From Bacteroidia bacterium (GTDB lineage: Bacteria > Bacteroidota > Bacteroidia > NS11-12g > UBA955), in contig JADLHV010000235.1 in assembly GCA_020848595.1 (NCBI GenBank), positions 1 to 17,656 of the forward strand: 17,656 bases of DNA, read 5' to 3'. This document shows positions 15,801-17,656 of the stretch, one piece after another (position 1 is the stretch's first letter; each line of letters starts with the position of its first letter). The notes beneath the pieces were generated by a model. The model saw nothing but the letters and a program-made list of their open reading frames with translations, was not told where the DNA came from and did no database searches. A program made the translations under genes and the position numbers.

Positions 15801-16768
15801 CCCAAACTTCTTGTAACATCGCAACCTACATAGTCATCAGAGTAGTTTCCTAAATCGGCGTCAACCCATTCTCCAAAGTAAGTTTTATCTAAACTTTCGA
15901 AACCACGATTCACGATAGTTGTTCTGTAGAAAGTCATGTTATTAATTTCATCATTGGTTTGAAATGCAAACGCAGTTGTTTGTAATTCAAGACCAATTGG
16001 AATACCACCTGTCTCTGAGTGAACATTACCTCTATCATTGTAAACAAACCAAATCATTTGATCAGGCTGATCTTTTGGTAAATTTTTATCATCAGGTCTT
16101 TCATCATCTAAAACAGGATAATCACCTTGTAATGGATTATAACCTGGAACACCATCCACATCAAAATATGGAGCTAATTCTGAAGTTTGATCTGAAGAGA
16201 ACGGTGTATTAGGATTGCCATAAGCAGGCCATTCTAACAAACTTTGAGTTACATCAGCATTCGCAGAATTTTGTTGTTTAAGCAAATCTTCTCTAGTTAC
16301 TTTAAACATCTTGTCCCAAGATTCGCAACGACTTGGATCTGTACTCACATCATTCATATCGAGCGTACCTGGCCAAAAGTCATTACCTCTTTGACGATAG
16401 GTCATTGCAGCCATACGTAAATTACCATCACCTCTACCTAGTCCACCAATCCATAAAGCTCCAGAAAACAATGAATGCTTTCTTACACTTTGTGCATCAG
16501 AAACTTTTGGTATTTCATATTTAGGATTATTTAAATCCCACCACATATCACCTCCATTGAGGATTCTTGTGCGCACGTTATTAATATCCAAGTCGGCACT
16601 TTGTGAAGCAGCCTTACAAGTACTGGCAAATTCGGCCATACCATTACCTGTGCCATTGGAATTACCACCGCTTTTTCTAACGAGATTTTTAATCTCTGCA
16701 GCGTCAGCCGATAAGGCCATCACTATGCAAGCGGTTAAGAAACCAAATTTGATATAAACACTTTTCAT
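12842..16768 (-). CDS. Large secreted surface protein with T9SS CTD-like C-terminus
   Basis: A 1308-residue exported protein. Residues 1-23 form a signal peptide (hydrophobic FLTACIVMALS, cleavage after ADA). A short Gly/Asn-rich stretch follows. A conserved block at about 65-135 contains ILNGGDMWWDLN, GALWIGGL and TYRQRGNDFWPG, seen in a recurring family of Bacteroidota surface proteins. Asp-rich segments (YFDVDGVPGYNPLQGDYP at 201-218; CYNGDDNDE near 325-333) could bind calcium. The middle is long, beta-rich and unrecognised. Residues 1209-1308 resemble a T9SS type A sorting domain: IVPNPYY, ITNLPPKCTVSIYTLNGTLVR, then SGFYIIHVD, but with an extra tail GEKILKWYGVMRQLDLDTY. It sits between the receptor gene (24 nt) and the PorV-like gene (19 nt). 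Function unknown; probably cell-surface or secreted. Confidence 0.82.
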   Translation of the reverse strand: MKSVYIKFGFLTACIVMALSADAAEIKNLVRKSGGNSNGTGNGMAEFASTCKAASQSADLDINNVRTRILNGGDMWWDLNNPKYEIPKVSDAQSVRKHSLFSGALWIGGLGRGDGNLRMAAMTYRQRGNDFWPGTLDMNDVSTDPSRCESWDKMFKVTREDLLKQQNSANADVTQSLLEWPAYGNPNTPFSSDQTSELAPYFDVDGVPGYNPLQGDYPVLDDERPDDKNLPKDQPDQMIWFVYNDRGNVHSETGGIPIGLELQTTAFAFQTNDEINNMTFYRTTIVNRGFESLDKTYFGEWVDADLGNYSDDYVGCDVTRSLGYCYNGDDNDEGVLGYGLNPPSVGVDFFEGPLDTTGVELGMGAFVYYNNNSDPVNGNPDNAIDFYNLLQGNWMNGVCMKYGGNGVNGSICTKYMFDDGTNPATASLPRWTEKSAGNQPGDRRFLQSAGPFTLIPGAKNNVTVGVVWAKTTTGGATGSLGLLKLASDKAQKLFNNSFDLPDGPEAPTVELQELENELVIKLLNTDVTENYTEDIKNEANQTIEYKFQGYMVYQLKDGTVSNSELNDIEKARLVLQCDVKDNITTMINMEYDADVSANIPKLKVSGANEGIKHSFSLVDDAFASGSNKALVNFKTYYYLVLAYGYPSNDPLKTEEVQFLAGRNTVKLSGYPHKSEPEFGGSQLGASYGDGPMLKQLSGRGNGGMVLEFTDETIQRILANGSDAEPVYLGGRGPVNIKVVDPLRVPKADFEFKFIETNPVSGKGSTANRYQDSINAKSYWVLTNLTSGESVYSDGTIETLIESVQGKDSLNGKTKTINNLRDWGLAVEIQQVASPGRNPYAETTNGFLSYSVTFADDNKRWLTAVTDVDAEYSPFNWIRSGTSGLSSSTFDPYLHDFNSDFDPTHTGNDSYDPYEAYEKIWDRRIAPYALCARAEGPNASNGATIYAPAWEGSQVADNPMSELASIQLVLTPDVRQWTKCVVVEMAEDKTLSEGNMDKFNMRWHVSKEPVFNQSDGRFIEWRDDPNGEKGRSYFPGYAINLETGERLNIMFGEDSYLTGEENGNDMIWNPTSKFSDGTYTYFGGKHNIYVMGSYVGMASRIYKGPNYDQGAAYMSLLSVTGTNTSPSPVDKRRVYSQAMWVIPAMAAPSFSLKNGVPPTEVKIMINMRKPYTKSVPGGDSTFLPRYSFSTESIYNNVNETTGKNAVDKINIVPNPYYATSGYESSAIDARVKITNLPPKCTVSIYTLNGTLVRRIEKDDIETYVDWDLKNNGKVPVASGFYIIHVDCGDLGEKILKWYGVMRQLDLDTY

Positions 16769-16792
16769 ATTATTACTTAATTATATACTTGA

Positions 16793-17656
16793 TTATTGGA
16801 AATAAAACTTCGCACCAAGGTACATCATCCTAGGTGTTTGATAATTGAATGGACTATTTACAGCAGCTTTATAGTAGAAACTATAAGCTTCTGCACTTAA
16901 TTGATTTTGTAAGGCTTGTTGTCCTTTTGGTGAATTCAAGAATCCATCGTCATCGGTTGCTCCTGTGTATGGATTAACTGAATAAACAATTCTTGTGTTG
17001 AATAAGTTAGTGACATAGAAATACGCTTGTAAGAAAGCCGCTTTTCTTTCACCTTTACTATTTTGCCAAGACAATGGAATATCTTTTTGTACGTTTAAGT
17101 TGGTGTTTAATTGCCATGGTAAACGTGAACCCCAAGGTGAACCTTTAATTGGTGATCTATCTACTGATCCTAACTGAACTGGTTGAGAGGTTGCAGTATA
17201 TGGTAATCCAGAAATTGCAGTGAATACTAAGTTGAAGTTGGTATTACTGAAGATTTTGGTTTTACCAATGATTGGACCTAAATATTTTCTCTTTTCTTTC
17301 TGTTTCGCTCCTACACCTTTTCCATCAAAGAATTCCCAGTTAAAGATAGCTTTTAATTGATGACGAATGTCTAAATCTCCAAGTGGAAATAATGATCTCA
17401 AGTTTGGTTGATTACTTGCTATCAAGGCTCTTTGTGAGTTGACATTTGAACCTGTTCCATCAGCAAATTGTAAAGTATAGTTACCTGATAGAGATATATT
17501 GTTTTCTGAATTGTAGTTCAACTCGACAATCAAACCTTTAGTTGTACTAAAATCTAAATTGTTATAACTGATATAAGTGATTGGATATGCATTATTGAAC
17601 TGGAATGCACTGATATCATTCTTAGTTTCTCTGTAATAAGAGATGAAGTTCAATAA
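16793..17656 (-). CDS. TonB-dependent receptor, C-terminal part (5' end outside window)
   Basis: The frame is open to the right edge; codons 17656-17651 read Leu-Leu, so the first visible Met-like codon is an internal TTG, not a start. 287 residues are visible. They show receptor barrel features: GLIVELNYNSENNISLSGNYTL (split: GLIVELNY and ISLSGNYTL), DIRHQLKAIFNWEFF, TAISGLPYTATSQ, YFYVTNLFNTRIVYSVNPYTG, and an end MMYLGAKFYFQ with terminal aromatics as expected of a barrel's last strand. The plug, TonB box and any CarboxypepD_reg domain are outside the window. It heads the visible operon, 24 nt before the 1308-residue protein gene. Substrate cannot be told from this part. Confidence 0.88.
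   Translation of the reverse strand, partial: LLNFISYYRETKNDISAFQFNNAYPITYISYNNLDFSTTKGLIVELNYNSENNISLSGNYTLQFADGTGSNVNSQRALIASNQPNLRSLFPLGDLDIRHQLKAIFNWEFFDGKGVGAKQKEKRKYLGPIIGKTKIFSNTNFNLVFTAISGLPYTATSQPVQLGSVDRSPIKGSPWGSRLPWQLNTNLNVQKDIPLSWQNSKGERKAAFLQAYFYVTNLFNTRIVYSVNPYTGATDDDGFLNSPKGQQALQNQLSAEAYSFYYKAAVNSPFNYQTPRMMYLGAKFYFQ

Noticed and set aside
17651..17653. TTG at 17653 as the start of the receptor gene
   Set aside because: The frame stays open to the window edge and the visible part is only the C-terminal barrel, so the true start is outside the window.

Overview
The window looks like chromosomal DNA of a low-GC member of the Bacteroidota. Evidence: a TonB-dependent receptor paired with a very large secreted protein whose C-terminus resembles a type IX secretion (T9SS) sorting domain, a PorV/PorQ-family barrel, a DUF5686/carboxypeptidase-regulatory-like outer-membrane protein, a lipoprotein with a SprB-like repeat, and several promoters matching the Bacteroidota -7 element TAnnTTTG with no obvious Shine-Dalgarno sites. 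The lineage below phylum level is not determined. No tRNA, rRNA, CRISPR, insertion sequence or prophage was seen.

Layout. (1) 1-3822, minus strand: an M20 dipeptidase, a lipoprotein fusing a SprB-like repeat to a cytochrome c-like domain, a terminator, then truA and lpxK (its C-terminal end runs off the left edge). (2) 3823-3990: divergent promoter region. (3) 3991-6811, plus strand: a tight three-gene run of a nitronate monooxygenase-like flavoprotein, an M16 zinc peptidase and a small AlbA_2/winged-helix protein; the first two start with TTG. (4) 6812-7980: a promoter with both -33 and -7 elements, two inverted repeats, a DUF6089-like outer-membrane protein and a strong terminator. (5) 8146-10629, minus: an 827-residue CarboxypepD_reg-like plus DUF5686 barrel protein carrying an in-frame 24-bp tandem repeat. 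(6) 10738-11606, minus: greA and a HIT-family gene, 2 nt apart. (7) 11625-17656, minus: TonB-dependent receptor (5' end off the right edge), a 1308-residue secreted protein and a PorV/PorQ-like barrel, closed by a terminator.

How the genes relate. The right-hand operon is the most system-like part: an outer-membrane TonB receptor, a huge exported surface protein with a CTD-like end, and a PorV-type barrel that could act as its dedicated shuttle or anchor. The rest is mainly housekeeping (lipid A synthesis, tRNA modification, transcript cleavage, peptide breakdown) mixed with envelope proteins. The most distinctive details at DNA level are the two places where an upstream terminator is packed against the start of the next gene (truA and greA), the paired TTG starts, the dyads around the 7016 promoter and start, and the non-canonical CX3CH motif in the lipoprotein.
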